From Pontibacillus yanchengensis (GTDB lineage: Bacteria; Bacillota; Bacilli; Bacillales; BH030062): a stretch of DNA of 64,000 nucleotides. Below, in pieces: positions 53,288 through 62,959 of this stretch. How positions within the stretch are numbered: position 1 is the first letter of the stretch; each line of letters starts with the position of its first letter. The stretch spans positions 1,364,001-1,428,000 of the forward strand of contig NZ_WMEU01000001.1 in NCBI RefSeq assembly GCF_009856295.1, in the 5' to 3' direction. The translations under genes and the position numbers were made by a program. Below the pieces are notes generated by a model. That model had not been told where the DNA came from. It saw only the letters and a list, made by a program, of their open reading frames with translations, and did not search any database.

Positions 53288-53357
53288 ACCAATCCAACTT
53301 TCTTAACAAGCTTCTATTGAGACATTATACCAAAAAATGCAATCCTCTACAGGATAA

Positions 53358-53500
53358 AGAAAAACACAAGCGCCCGCTTAGCGACGTACAAACTGTCCAA
53401 CAGTGGTTTAGAGGAAGTTTTGAAATAATGGAGGTTCGATGTTGACTTATCGTAAGGAGATGCAGGAAGTTTGCTAGTCGCTGGGCGATGGAGCTGGCCG
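53358..53500 (+). repeat. Dispersed repeat R1, copy 7
   Basis: AGAAAAACACAAGCGCCCGC at the start, TTCGATGTTGACTTATCGTA in the middle and GCTAGTCGCTGGGCGATGGA at the end; same strand as all other copies. Confidence 0.8.
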
Positions 53501-53606
53501 TGGCCTCTACACTTATAACGTTATACCCATGCAAACATTTGGTAAATTTCCTATAGATAAGGAACCATTCCATATATATGCACCACACCACCCCATAAAC
53601 CTATAA

Positions 53607-53646
53607 AGAAAAGCGCAAGCACCATAGAGGTTACTCGCGCTTTTCT
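53607..53646 (-). terminator. Terminator made from a repeat-like arm
   Basis: Stem AGAAAAGCGC / GCGCTTTTCT (53607-53616 with 53637-53646); the left arm plus AAGC is the same string that opens repeat R1. It lies just past the stop of the SDR gene. Confidence 0.65.
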
Positions 53647-53648
53647 AA

Positions 53649-54377
53649 TCAAGGTCTTGGATACTCCTGTATAAGCGGGTGAAGATGCATTTCATCTATT
53701 AGCATATGCTTGGGAGCAGCTGCCATATACACTACTGATTCCGCAATATCTTCGACTTTCAACCATTCTTTCTTTTCAGGGTCCCCTTGTGTGGATTCTG
53801 CAAAGTACGTGTCCACCATACCTGGGTTGATGGTACCTACCCTTATTTTATGTTCTCTTACTTCCTGAGCTACCGATCCCATAAAGCCTTGGACAGCATA
53901 CTTAGTTGAGGTATATAGAGATCCATTTGGAATACTATATCGTCCAACATCAGATGAGATTGTAATAATGGTTCCGAATTGTTGTCGCTTCATAGAAGGG
54001 ATGACGGCTTTTGTACATAGGAAGACGCCCTGTACGTTGACCTCGTACATTTTTGTCCACTCTTCCACCGTTACTTCCTCTACAGGTTTAAACATGCCTA
54101 TTCCAGCATTATTGACGAGTATATCAACAGTACCAAACGCATTGGAAGTAGCTTGTACGACATGATCAATCTCATGCTCTTTACTCACATCGGCTTGGAA
54201 AGCTAACACGTTTTTGTACCCTTCTTCTTCTAACGCTTGTTTTGTTTTATAAATGTCATCAGAACTACCTAATAAAGACACGTTCACCCCTTGTGCGGCT
54301 AATTGACGAGCGGTTTCTTTCCCAATGCCTCTAGATGCACCTGTTATAATAGCTGTTTGCTCTTGTAGGTTTTGCAT
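53649..54377 (-). CDS. Short-chain dehydrogenase/reductase
   Basis: A 242-residue NAD(P)-dependent reductase, similar to 3-ketoacyl-ACP reductases: TGASRGIGKE, NNAGIGMF and the catalytic YTSTK with Ser in TISSDVGRY. AAAGGATGG precedes the chosen ATG; a longer in-frame start would add 16 basic residues. It lies 49 bases after yhcX on the same strand and may be co-transcribed. Substrate unknown. Confidence 0.88.
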   Translation of the reverse strand: MQNLQEQTAIITGASRGIGKETARQLAAQGVNVSLLGSSDDIYKTKQALEEEGYKNVLAFQADVSKEHEIDHVVQATSNAFGTVDILVNNAGIGMFKPVEEVTVEEWTKMYEVNVQGVFLCTKAVIPSMKRQQFGTIITISSDVGRYSIPNGSLYTSTKYAVQGFMGSVAQEVREHKIRVGTINPGMVDTYFAESTQGDPEKKEWLKVEDIAESVVYMAAAPKHMLIDEMHLHPLIQEYPRP

Positions 54378-54426
54378 GTGTTGTCCATCCTTTCGCAACA
54401 TTATTTTAACCTTACCCTTCCTCAAA

Positions 54427-55992
54427 TCAATCGTTTGTTACTATTTCAGTGGATAGTCGTTTATAATTCATTTCAAATAAGTCACGTCTACGATCCCTTA
54501 GTTGTCTCACTGTCCCAGATTTACGTTGACGACGTAGTACTTCTAAATCCACATCTCCTACTACAATTGTTTCAATATTTGGGTGACACTCTCCGACAAT
54601 TCCATCTCTTGCGAATTCAAAATCAGATGGAGTAAAAATACCAGATTGAGCATATTGGATATCCATGTTCTCAACCTGTGTAAGGTTACCAACCGTTCCG
54701 GCAATGACCGTATAAACCTGGTTCTCCACTGCACGTGCTTGAGCACAATAACGGACACGTAGATACCCTTGTCGATCATCTGTACAGAACGGACAGAAGA
54801 TAATATTCGCACCTTGGTCGACTGCATAACGCGAAAGCTCTGGGAATTGGACATCATAACAAATTTGAATGGCAATTCTTCCACAGTCTGTATCAAACAC
54901 CTTTACTGTATCTCCCGGTTGAATGCCCCACCATTTCTTTTCATTCGGTGTAACATGTATTTTGTATTGTTTCTCAATTGTTCCATCACGTCTGAACAAG
55001 TAAGCAATGTTAAAGACTTTATGGTTATCCTCTTCTACAAAATGAGATCCCCCAATAATATTCACATTGTATTTCACTGCTAAATGTGTGAATAATTCGA
55101 TATAGTCTTCTGTGTACTCCGATAGTTTTCTTACCGCTTTTGATGGAATCTTTTCATCAATAATGGACATCAACTGAGTAGTAAATATTTCTGGGAAGAC
55201 GGCGAAATCAGATCCATAATCACTAGCGACGTCTACATAATACTCTACTTGACGTGCAAATTCTTCAAAGGACTCAATATTCTTCATCATGTACTGAATC
55301 GCTGTAATTCGAACAGGATAAGACGTCTTAAAATAGCGTTTTGTAGTTGGACGATAATCTACATTATTCCATTCCATTAACGTTGCATATTTACTAGAGG
55401 CCTGATCATCTGGTAAGTAGTTTGGATTCACACGCATCACGGTAAATCCATTCATAATTTGGAAAGTCAGTACTGGGTCATAAATATTTTGATTCATTAC
55501 CTCTCTGACATATGTCCGTGGTGACATTTGTTCCTCATACTTACTATAGTTTGGAATTCTTCCACCTATAATAATACTTTTAAGGTTCAATTGTTGAGCT
55601 AATTCCTTACGAGCCTCATATAAGCGTCTCCCAATTTTCATACCTCGATAATCGGGATGCACCATAATTTCAATTCCATAAAGGTTGTAACCTTCTGGGT
55701 CATGATTCGTAATATATCCCTCATCTGTAATATCGTCCCATGTATGCTGATCATCATATTCATCAAAATTCACCATTAAGCTTGAACAACTTCCGATAAC
55801 CTCTCCTTCTAAATCAACACAAAACTGACCTTCTGGGAAAATATCTAAATGACTTTCCAAATGCTCCTTCTTCCACGGATCCATTCCTGGAAAGCACACA
55901 TTTTGTAGTTCCATGATTTGCTCAATATCCTCATCGCGGATATTTCTAACTTCAATCTTTTTTTCAAATTGTGATAAATCCAATTTTGACAT
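54427..55992 (-). CDS. yhcX: GNAT-nitrilase fusion protein, YhcX type
   Basis: A 521-residue two-domain protein. Residues 1-220 are a GNAT acyltransferase (VHPDYRGMKIGRRLYEARKE), and residues 230-521 a carbon-nitrogen hydrolase with the catalytic triad Glu in FAVFPEIF, Lys in KQYKIHVTPNEK and Cys in IQICYDVQFPEL. The same fusion is YhcX of B. subtilis, near yhcY. A role in amidation or deamidation linked to acyl transfer is inferred; the substrate is unknown. Confidence 0.92.
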   Translation of the reverse strand: MSKLDLSQFEKKIEVRNIRDEDIEQIMELQNVCFPGMDPWKKEHLESHLDIFPEGQFCVDLEGEVIGSCSSLMVNFDEYDDQHTWDDITDEGYITNHDPEGYNLYGIEIMVHPDYRGMKIGRRLYEARKELAQQLNLKSIIIGGRIPNYSKYEEQMSPRTYVREVMNQNIYDPVLTFQIMNGFTVMRVNPNYLPDDQASSKYATLMEWNNVDYRPTTKRYFKTSYPVRITAIQYMMKNIESFEEFARQVEYYVDVASDYGSDFAVFPEIFTTQLMSIIDEKIPSKAVRKLSEYTEDYIELFTHLAVKYNVNIIGGSHFVEEDNHKVFNIAYLFRRDGTIEKQYKIHVTPNEKKWWGIQPGDTVKVFDTDCGRIAIQICYDVQFPELSRYAVDQGANIIFCPFCTDDRQGYLRVRYCAQARAVENQVYTVIAGTVGNLTQVENMDIQYAQSGIFTPSDFEFARDGIVGECHPNIETIVVGDVDLEVLRRQRKSGTVRQLRDRRRDLFEMNYKRLSTEIVTND

Positions 55993-56212
55993 GTCGTCTA
56001 ACCCTTTCTTTGTTCAACGTTAGTTTAGGGAACACATCTGTTTATCCCATATTATAAAACGGTTTCAAAGAATACTAAATGATAAACACAAACTGTTATC
56101 CTTTAGTTTAATCGTAATCAATTCCATACGGGTCTGTCTAGTCACACCCTCTATGTATAGAATAACCATTATTGAAACAAAATAGAAAATATTACTGTCA
56201 GGAGGAAGCTAT

Positions 56213-56608
56213 ATGCTAACAGATTGGAGTCAGATGAGCTTAGGACGAGTATTAACGCTTGTTATTGCGTTTGGCTTTCTTATGCTTTGGATGCAAGTTA
56301 CGGTTTGGCATCATCGCGGGAAATTTCATAAATGGCAAATGTGGATTCCTGTGATTGCACTCCCATTGCTTGCTTTCTCGGGGTTTTTAGTGGTTGTCTA
56401 TCCAGAACCATGGACTGGATGGATTCAAACTATCTTAACAAGTATAGGAGTTATAGCAGGAATGTATGGAGGCATTCTTCATCTGGTAGCTATTAGCAAA
56501 CGTACAGGCGGCTTCGTGTATGAAAATCTTCAGTCAGGACCGCCTTTCATCCTTCCATTTACAATTGCTGCGTTTTCCATTATGCAGCTATTTAATCTAT
56601 GGTATTAA
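56213..56608 (+). CDS. Four-helix membrane protein of the GMC operon
   Basis: A 131-residue membrane protein with four helices and conserved-looking Trp/Gly loops (VTVWHHRGKFHKWQMWIPVI, YPEPWTGWIQ). AGGAGG lies 8 bases before the ATG. It is the first gene of a three-gene unit with a subunit-3-like protein (12-base gap) and a GMC oxidoreductase. By position it may anchor the enzyme or pass electrons to the membrane, but it has no haem motif. Confidence 0.75.
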   Translation: MLTDWSQMSLGRVLTLVIAFGFLMLWMQVTVWHHRGKFHKWQMWIPVIALPLLAFSGFLVVVYPEPWTGWIQTILTSIGVIAGMYGGILHLVAISKRTGGFVYENLQSGPPFILPFTIAAFSIMQLFNLWY

Positions 56609-56620
56609 AGGGGATTTACA

Positions 56621-57238
56621 ATGACCAAACAGAACCATCCTTCCAAAACGTACTATCCTACATATGATGTTATTAGTCAAAAGAACGAATGGGATGAAGC
56701 AACTCAAAGCGTCATTTTTGAAAGGGTTCATTCTAAAGAGGGGAACGTATTATCAGCCACACACAAACGGACCCTTCAAGCCTTATCAAAATGCCTATTC
56801 CCATCCCATCTAGGCGAGCATACGCTTAGCATTTCCATGGTGCTTGACCAACGAATTACAAACAAAAAGCTATCAACCTTTCCAAGAGAAGCTCGCTTTA
56901 CGAAAGAAGATATTATCATACAAGGATTAGAAAATACAGAACAAGAAAGTATCCATCAGTATCACCTCCCATTCTTCCAATTAGACAAAAACGATCAGCT
57001 TTCCATTATGGAGGCATGGAAAGAAATTGATGGAGACCCAAGGATTTGGAATCCTATTAAAAGTCATCTTTTTCATTCAACCTTAACTTCTGAACTCATA
57101 AAAATCATATACGCAGATCCACACATATGGTCTACCATCGGTTTCGCGGGTCCTGCTTATCCACGTGGCTATTATGCATTCGGCCCTCATCAATTTGATG
57201 AATGGGAGGCAAAACCTCATGACGAGAACCTCTTGTGA
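56621..57238 (+). CDS. Gluconate 2-dehydrogenase subunit 3-like protein
   Basis: A 205-residue protein resembling the small gamma subunit of membrane GMC dehydrogenases: LSATHKRTLQALSKCLFP near residue 45 and the late GFAGPAYPRGYYAFGPHQFD. No Tat signal peptide is present, unlike many gluconate dehydrogenase subunits, so the complex should be cytoplasmic. Its end overlaps the GMC start by 20 bases. Confidence 0.8.
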   Translation: MTKQNHPSKTYYPTYDVISQKNEWDEATQSVIFERVHSKEGNVLSATHKRTLQALSKCLFPSHLGEHTLSISMVLDQRITNKKLSTFPREARFTKEDIIIQGLENTEQESIHQYHLPFFQLDKNDQLSIMEAWKEIDGDPRIWNPIKSHLFHSTLTSELIKIIYADPHIWSTIGFAGPAYPRGYYAFGPHQFDEWEAKPHDENLL

Positions 57239-58808
57239 TGTCTGTATTGTAGGTGCAGGAGCAGCTGGTTCTGTTGTAGCAGCTCACTTAGCAAAGGCAG
57301 GGCTTAACGTGTTCCTATTAGATGCAGGACCATTGCGTGACCCTCAACAAGATTTTGCTAGTGATGAGTTAGAAATGGAGAAATTGTTCTGGGATGAACC
57401 TAGAATTAGTGAAGGGCAAGATCCGTTAGATTTATATCGAAGTACATCCGGAAAAGGCGTTGGAGGAAGTGCAGTACATTATACTGCACAGCTATTACGA
57501 TTTCACCCTACCGATTTTCAAACAAAAACGAGTGAACAAATTGGAGAGGATTGGCCGATTTCCTATCAAGATGTAGAACCCTATTATAAACAAATGACCA
57601 AAACGCTTTGTCTATCTGGACCTTCCACATTCCCATGGAAAAAATTCGGCAATCATTTTCCTTATCCTGCTCATCATGATTTATCCAATAATACGCTAAA
57701 ATTTAGAGAAGGATTAGAACGAGCAGGTTATCAACACAGTGTTTCCCCATTGGCTATATTATCTGCTCCAAAGGGGGACAGACATCCTTGTATTAATAGG
57801 GGGTTTTGTGAAGAGGGATGTATGCCGGATGCCAAAACAACACCCTTAAATACATTTATTCCAGAAGGATTAAAAGCAGGAGTCACACTAATTTCCGAAG
57901 CTACAGCCTATCGCATTACAACGAACGAGGAAGGAAAAGCAACATCAGTACTTTACATACTTGATGGAAAACACCATGAAATAGAAGCAACAACCATCGT
58001 GTTAGCTGCTTACGCCATTGAAACGCCAAGGCTTTTATTAGCATCAGCATCCGAGTCCTTTCCCAACGGTCTTGCCAATTCATCCGGTTTAGTCGGCAAA
58101 TATCTCCTTACAAACATGAATGACCATGTCCTCGCTATATTTCCTGAAGAAATACGAATGTATCGAGGTAACCCTGTCCAAGCCCTCACTCTGGATACGT
58201 ATTTATGTGGCAGAAACTACGGATTCAAGAGAGGATTTCTTATGAATAGCTATGGTCTACGTCCAATCAGGCTAGCAACATTATTTTTTGAGAACGATAC
58301 AGAGTGTGTAGGGGAACGATTAAGGGAGCGCATGCTTGATTATAATCATTATGTAAGTATTGCTATGCTGGGAGAAGTTATACCTCAACATCATAATGCT
58401 GTTACCTTATCCGATCAAAAGGATAAGTATGGATGTCCCATTCCAAAAGTAACGTTTTCCCACCACCAAAATGATGAATCCATACGAGAAAAAGCCAAAG
58501 ACGTAATGAAATCGGTACTCAAGAATGCAGGAGGAACTCCTCTTTATCATTTAAAAGCTCATGCCCATTTAATGGGGGGGTGTCGAATGGGGAATAATTC
58601 AACTAATTCAGTCGTTACTAGCTATGGTCAAACCCATGATGTGGACAATTTATTCGTTGTAGGTTCACCAACATTTGTAACCGCCCCATCTGCTAATCCA
58701 ACCCTTACGGTATATAGTCTGGCACAGCGGTCAGCAGAATATATCGAAACCTATACAAAACAGGCTAAGGAGAAAAACGATAGCAATCAACAGAGCAAAA
58801 TGAATTGA
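57219..58808 (+). CDS. GMC-family FAD oxidoreductase
   Basis: A 529-residue flavoenzyme that oxidises an alcohol or sugar. FAD-binding VCIVGAGAAGSVVAAHLAKA at the start, the GMC signature STSGKGVGGSAVHYTAQ, cysteine-rich HPCINRGFCEEGC, the His in HLMGGCRMGNN and NPTLTVYSLAQRSAEYI at the end. GGGAGG is 9 bases before ATG 57219, inside the previous gene. Operon context suggests a gluconate/sorbose-type dehydrogenase; substrate unknown. Confidence 0.88.
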   Translation: MTRTSCDVCIVGAGAAGSVVAAHLAKAGLNVFLLDAGPLRDPQQDFASDELEMEKLFWDEPRISEGQDPLDLYRSTSGKGVGGSAVHYTAQLLRFHPTDFQTKTSEQIGEDWPISYQDVEPYYKQMTKTLCLSGPSTFPWKKFGNHFPYPAHHDLSNNTLKFREGLERAGYQHSVSPLAILSAPKGDRHPCINRGFCEEGCMPDAKTTPLNTFIPEGLKAGVTLISEATAYRITTNEEGKATSVLYILDGKHHEIEATTIVLAAYAIETPRLLLASASESFPNGLANSSGLVGKYLLTNMNDHVLAIFPEEIRMYRGNPVQALTLDTYLCGRNYGFKRGFLMNSYGLRPIRLATLFFENDTECVGERLRERMLDYNHYVSIAMLGEVIPQHHNAVTLSDQKDKYGCPIPKVTFSHHQNDESIREKAKDVMKSVLKNAGGTPLYHLKAHAHLMGGCRMGNNSTNSVVTSYGQTHDVDNLFVVGSPTFVTAPSANPTLTVYSLAQRSAEYIETYTKQAKEKNDSNQQSKMN

Positions 58809-58854
58809 TTCACTCTAAAACCCACGGTATGATAAGGGTGAAGAGGTGGCGCCC

Positions 58855-59454
58855 ATGAATGGTTTTGAAAGAAGAACGGAATTAAAGAAGAAAAACATTT
58901 TAGATACAGCGTTTGAGCTTTTTTCTAGGCAAGGCATACAAAAAGTAAGCATACAAGAAATTGCAAAAAAAGCTGAAGTTTCTCAAGTAACGATATATAA
59001 CTATTTCGGAAGTAAGGATCAGTTACTTGTTGAATCAGTGAAATCTTTTGCCTTCTCAAGAATTGAAGAAGTCAAAGATTTATTGCATGATCCTTCCCTT
59101 GCTTTTGATGAGAAAATACGTCAACTAATTACCTTAAAGATGGACAACATCTTTCAATTTGATTTGGAATTTATGCAAGCGTTAATGTCAGATCGACCTG
59201 AACTGAAGGAATTTATTGATGAATTCTCTCAATCCTACACGATTCCTCTTTTTATGGACTTACTCGAGGAAGGGAAAGAAGCAGGCTTCATCCATCACTC
59301 TATCTCGTTACAAATGATGATGTTTTACGTAGATATGTACTATCAGGCCATGCGAAATCATAAAGAATTTTTTCAATCAGAGGAGTCCCTCATACAGTTC
59401 ACAGAACAAATCCTTCATATGTTCTTTTATGGTATTACAGGAAAAACCGAATAA
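58855..59454 (+). CDS. TetR-family regulator
   Basis: A 199-residue repressor with the HTH segment KKNILDTAFELFSRQGIQKV followed by IAKKAEVSQVTIYNYFGSKD (about 14-53) and a helical ligand domain. AGAGGTGG lies 5 bases before the chosen ATG; a GTG three codons earlier overlaps it. It follows the GMC gene by 46 bases and ends at a strong terminator, so it probably regulates that operon. Confidence 0.9.
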   Translation: MNGFERRTELKKKNILDTAFELFSRQGIQKVSIQEIAKKAEVSQVTIYNYFGSKDQLLVESVKSFAFSRIEEVKDLLHDPSLAFDEKIRQLITLKMDNIFQFDLEFMQALMSDRPELKEFIDEFSQSYTIPLFMDLLEEGKEAGFIHHSISLQMMMFYVDMYYQAMRNHKEFFQSEESLIQFTEQILHMFFYGITGKTE

Positions 59455-59495
59455 AAACCAGATGTCGAAACTTTCTGTCGACATCTGGTTTTTTT
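59454..59495 (+). terminator. Terminator of the GMC-TetR unit
   Basis: Perfect stem AAAACCAGATGTCGA / TCGACATCTGGTTTT followed by more Us. Confidence 0.93.
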
Positions 59496-59553
59496 ACATT
59501 TTTTATAAATGGATGTCTTCATTAATGGAATAATACGCAATTCTTTCGTTAGG

Positions 59554-59716
59554 TTATATCCATACCAAGAACAACTCCAAATGTCGGTTTTGATTCTAGA
59601 GTTTATATCAGAAATAACCCTTTTTCAATTCCAACATCTAAAATATCGATTTTGGTTTTTACTTCCATATCATTCAGAATCTGCTACACATGAAGATCTA
59701 CTTCTTCCCTCATACT
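59554..59716 (-). pseudogene. Possible decayed short ORF
   Basis: One frame on the minus strand reads MREEVDLHV, stop, QILNDMEVKTKIDILDVGIE, KGLFLI, stop, TLESKPTFGVVLGMDIT. Coding-like composition with two in-frame stops points to a relic gene, but no family was recognised and no ribosome-binding site was found. The remaining gap to 59942 contains an imperfect hairpin near 59901-59930 and nothing else I can support. Confidence 0.3.
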
Positions 59717-59942
59717 AAAAATAATCTCTTCTATAAAAAGAGAAAAGGGTTTTGATAAGGCTTATGTTTCATTGTAAAGGCCAATACAATGATGTACCCT
59801 TAACCTTCTTAGCTTTGCTGCAAAGGTTCTAGATGATAAGCAATTGCTTCATTATACGGAATTGAAGTTAAAAGCTAGGCACATATGTTAAACCTCCAGT
59901 CGTTTGTCCAACCTAGGGCAGACGACTTTCACATCATTCTTC

Positions 59943-60668
59943 TTATAAATAAGATAAAATCTTCTCCAACTCTTGATGTTCTTCTTGGTTCTTCAATAGT
60001 TGAGACTTAGTACGATGAAAAACTTCTTTATCATCATGAAATACCACATGACCATTCAAGAGTACGATGAACTGATCACTTAATGTATGTAGTTCATGTC
60101 GATCATGACTAATGTAGAGCAAGGTTTTTCCTTGTTGATGTAACGCTTTTAACCACGTTAGAATATCTTCTTTTGCTGCAAGGTCAATCCCTGCTGTTGG
60201 TTCATCCAATAAACAAATAGATGGATTATGTATTAATCCCACACATAAATTCAACTTTCTTTTCCATCCACCTGATAGGTATTGAATCCGCTGGTTAGCT
60301 ACTTCATCCAAACGAAGGGTTTGTTTCATGTTTTGTACGAAAGCGTCATCTATTTTTTTCGGAGATATATTCGACCAAAAATCAAGCTGTTCTTTGACTG
60401 TCAGTTCTTCGTATAAAGCAATTTCTTGGGGGATATATCCAATAGATTGACGAACATTTTTTACTGAAGAGGTGTACGATTTCCCTTGATAATAAATGGT
60501 TCCTTTGGTTGGCCGTTCCAGTGATGCAATGAGCTTTAGGAGTGTGGATTTACCAGCTCCATTAGGACCAACTATGCCGTATGCCCCCCCTTCCTCAATC
60601 TCTAAGGTGGTAGGGGCTAGCACCTCCTTCTTCTTGTATGATTTTGAAACCTCTTTTAACGTAATCAT
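59943..60668 (-). CDS. ABC-2 exporter, ATP-binding subunit
   Basis: A 241-residue ATPase: Walker A GPNGAGKST (residues 34-42), Q-loop GYIPQEIALYEE, signature LSGGWKRKL, Walker B ICLLDEPTAG and His in ISHDRHEL. AAGGAG lies 7 bases upstream. Third gene of an operon with two ABC-2 permeases (11-base gap). Drug, peptide or lipid export is possible; the substrate is not evident. Confidence 0.92.
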   Translation of the reverse strand: MITLKEVSKSYKKKEVLAPTTLEIEEGGAYGIVGPNGAGKSTLLKLIASLERPTKGTIYYQGKSYTSSVKNVRQSIGYIPQEIALYEELTVKEQLDFWSNISPKKIDDAFVQNMKQTLRLDEVANQRIQYLSGGWKRKLNLCVGLIHNPSICLLDEPTAGIDLAAKEDILTWLKALHQQGKTLLYISHDRHELHTLSDQFIVLLNGHVVFHDDKEVFHRTKSQLLKNQEEHQELEKILSYL

Positions 60669-60679
60669 TCAAGCACTCC

Positions 60680-61735
60680 TTACATGATAAATGGATTATG
60701 CATAAGCCAGCTTGGTGGAAAGTATGGGACAACTGTATCCCCAATCCATGAAACTCCTGATTGATTTAATAAGGTTGCTACAACTGTGACAACTGCTACA
60801 CTTTCGATAACAATAAGTGTTGCAGAAGACAGCTTAAACATAAGATAAAACGCATATGTAACTACAATCGTTCCAGTTAGCACAATACTTGCCCACAATC
60901 CCACCTGTAGTAACAAATCCCAAGGGACCCTACCTCCCATTGCGCATATGGCAATGAGAAATGACATAAGAGAAACAAGCCAAATACTCAATCCTTGTCC
61001 CAAATAGTATCGAATTGGGGTTAGTTGAACTAATGAAAGGCGATCCAACACACCATTTTGCTTATCTTTCCAAAGCTGTTGACATAACCAAATAGACATT
61101 GTCCAAGCGTAGAAAAAAAATAGTACCAAAACAGTTTTATGCCAATTGGCTAACAATGCCTTGTCTTGCTGGGGAAAGGAAGGAGTTCGTTTGATAAAAT
61201 TCATTTCAAATAAAGGGGAAGGCTCCCAAAAAGAAGCTGAATATTGATAGACTTCTTCCCAATCTTTATTCGATTGTGAAGCCTCCATCACTGTATTTGC
61301 CGCCTTGGCATTCAGCGCTATACGCATCAATTCAGCACCTAACTGCTCTTTTATAAATACATCTAAAGTTGAATTGCTCGTCCTCATCCACGTAATAGTA
61401 TCTTGAATGGCTCCTGCCTTTATCTCGTTTTCCAATCCTTCTTGCAACACAAAACCAGCTTCCACTTCTCCCTTTTGTAACGCCTTTACCATATCCTTAT
61501 AAGGGAGGAGTTGAATGGATAATCGTTGTTGATCTGTTAATCGCGAAACGATTCGTTGACTATACGTGCTCTCATCCTCATCTACAATCGCAATCGGAAT
61601 CGTCGTCTTTTCCGTCGTTGATGTCAGAAATGGTGCTAAAATGAAGAAACATAGGAAAGGAAACATCATGCTGATAAGAGCTACGAATGGTTTTGTTTTC
61701 CATCTACGAAGTTGTAATCCTAGATAGGTAAGCAT
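60680..61735 (-). CDS. ABC-2 type permease
   Basis: A 351-residue permease with one N-terminal helix, an extracytoplasmic domain of about 180 residues (PIAIVDEDESTYSQRIV, a YhgE/YhaP-type start) and five C-terminal helices. Its start overlaps the end of the upstream permease by 32 bases. AAGGAGAG precedes the ATG. Forms a heterodimer with the upstream permease by inference. Confidence 0.85.
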   Translation of the reverse strand: MLTYLGLQLRRWKTKPFVALISMMFPFLCFFILAPFLTSTTEKTTIPIAIVDEDESTYSQRIVSRLTDQQRLSIQLLPYKDMVKALQKGEVEAGFVLQEGLENEIKAGAIQDTITWMRTSNSTLDVFIKEQLGAELMRIALNAKAANTVMEASQSNKDWEEVYQYSASFWEPSPLFEMNFIKRTPSFPQQDKALLANWHKTVLVLFFFYAWTMSIWLCQQLWKDKQNGVLDRLSLVQLTPIRYYLGQGLSIWLVSLMSFLIAICAMGGRVPWDLLLQVGLWASIVLTGTIVVTYAFYLMFKLSSATLIVIESVAVVTVVATLLNQSGVSWIGDTVVPYFPPSWLMHNPFIM

Positions 61736-62921
61736 GGCGTCTCTCCTTCCATTGCGTGATTAAACAACCGAAGATCCATAATACGATTGACCATACGAGA
61801 AGAATGAAAATCATAGGTGTTATGGAGGACTCGTTCGTTACAGAATACTGAAATAATACATAGCATGCTGAGAACGGATTCCACGCAAATAATAAAGAAG
61901 ATGGTAAATAATTAGATGGAACCCATACCCCTGCTACCCCAATACCTAATAAGCCCGTAGTTAGTAATGCCCCTACCCTTATCAATGTATGTTTAAGAAT
62001 TCCATAGAAAGCAGATACGAACATTGTAAGGAATAAGCTACACAGAATAATTGCTATCCCTATCTTCCAAGAAAATGCAGGAATGCTATCTGTAAAGCCA
62101 ATCATTACGAAAAATAGAATACCACTTAAGGTAATAGCAAGAAACCACTTCACTGACTTGATTATATAATCATGTAAGTCTGTAATGTTGAATGAGCGTA
62201 ACCTTAACGTCATATTTTTATTCTTCATACGAGTATCAGCAAGGTGATAGATCATACTGAATAAAAATAGAAACGTAATCATGACTGATATCATGCCATG
62301 TAATTCCCAACCTAAGCTAGTGCCAGCTGGTATCAGTTCGGTTTCAAATGCCTTATTTCTAGATAATGCGAATAGGGTGAACGTTACAATCAATTGCTGC
62401 AGCTTCCCGTTCCGCTTCTCTTCTGGTAGAGATTTAATATGTAAGTCATATACAGTATTCACAGCACTTTGAGAAGCAGATATATAGTTAGCGCCACTCT
62501 CTAGTAACACATTGACCAACGTGGACTGAAGAGGTTGTTGTTGATTCGTTACGATTTTGATGGGATCATTTTCACCTCTTCGAAGGCTTTGCGTAAACCC
62601 TTCAGGGATTTCAATAATTGCAGTAATTTCTTCGTTAGAAAACAATTCATTTGCTTTGGATCTATCCATTGGCCTCAAATTCATAGCTGCTTTCATTCTT
62701 CCATCATCAGCTAACTGATTAACAAGCGATTTCGTCTCAAATGTTTGATCTTGATCAACAACAGCAGTCTGAATTAGCTGTTCTTCATTTTGAAACAACG
62801 AAAAAACTACCGAGAACATCATACCCAATACAATTATTGGTAATAGAAAAGATAAAAAAAGAGGGGCAGGCCTTCGAATGGTCGCCCTCATCTCATATTT
62901 CCATAGCGAGAACACATTCAT
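61704..62921 (-). CDS. ABC-2 type permease
   Basis: A 405-residue permease, same layout as the next gene (PLFLSFLLPIIVLGMMFSVV helix, TAVVDQDQTFETKSLVNQLA, five helices at the C terminus) and likely its heterodimer partner. GGAGGTGG lies 9 bases before the ATG. Preceded by the large unknown protein gene with 38 bases between. Confidence 0.85.
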   Translation of the reverse strand: MNVFSLWKYEMRATIRRPAPLFLSFLLPIIVLGMMFSVVFSLFQNEEQLIQTAVVDQDQTFETKSLVNQLADDGRMKAAMNLRPMDRSKANELFSNEEITAIIEIPEGFTQSLRRGENDPIKIVTNQQQPLQSTLVNVLLESGANYISASQSAVNTVYDLHIKSLPEEKRNGKLQQLIVTFTLFALSRNKAFETELIPAGTSLGWELHGMISVMITFLFLFSMIYHLADTRMKNKNMTLRLRSFNITDLHDYIIKSVKWFLAITLSGILFFVMIGFTDSIPAFSWKIGIAIILCSLFLTMFVSAFYGILKHTLIRVGALLTTGLLGIGVAGVWVPSNYLPSSLLFAWNPFSACYVLFQYSVTNESSITPMIFILLVWSIVLWIFGCLITQWKERRHAYLSRITTS

Positions 62922-62959
62922 CAAGCTGCCACCTCCATATCATAAATCGTTCATACGAA

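Noticed and set aside
59901..59930. Hairpin CAGTCGT..ACGACT as the ABC operon terminator
   Set aside because: Pairing is imperfect and no U-tract follows on the minus strand.
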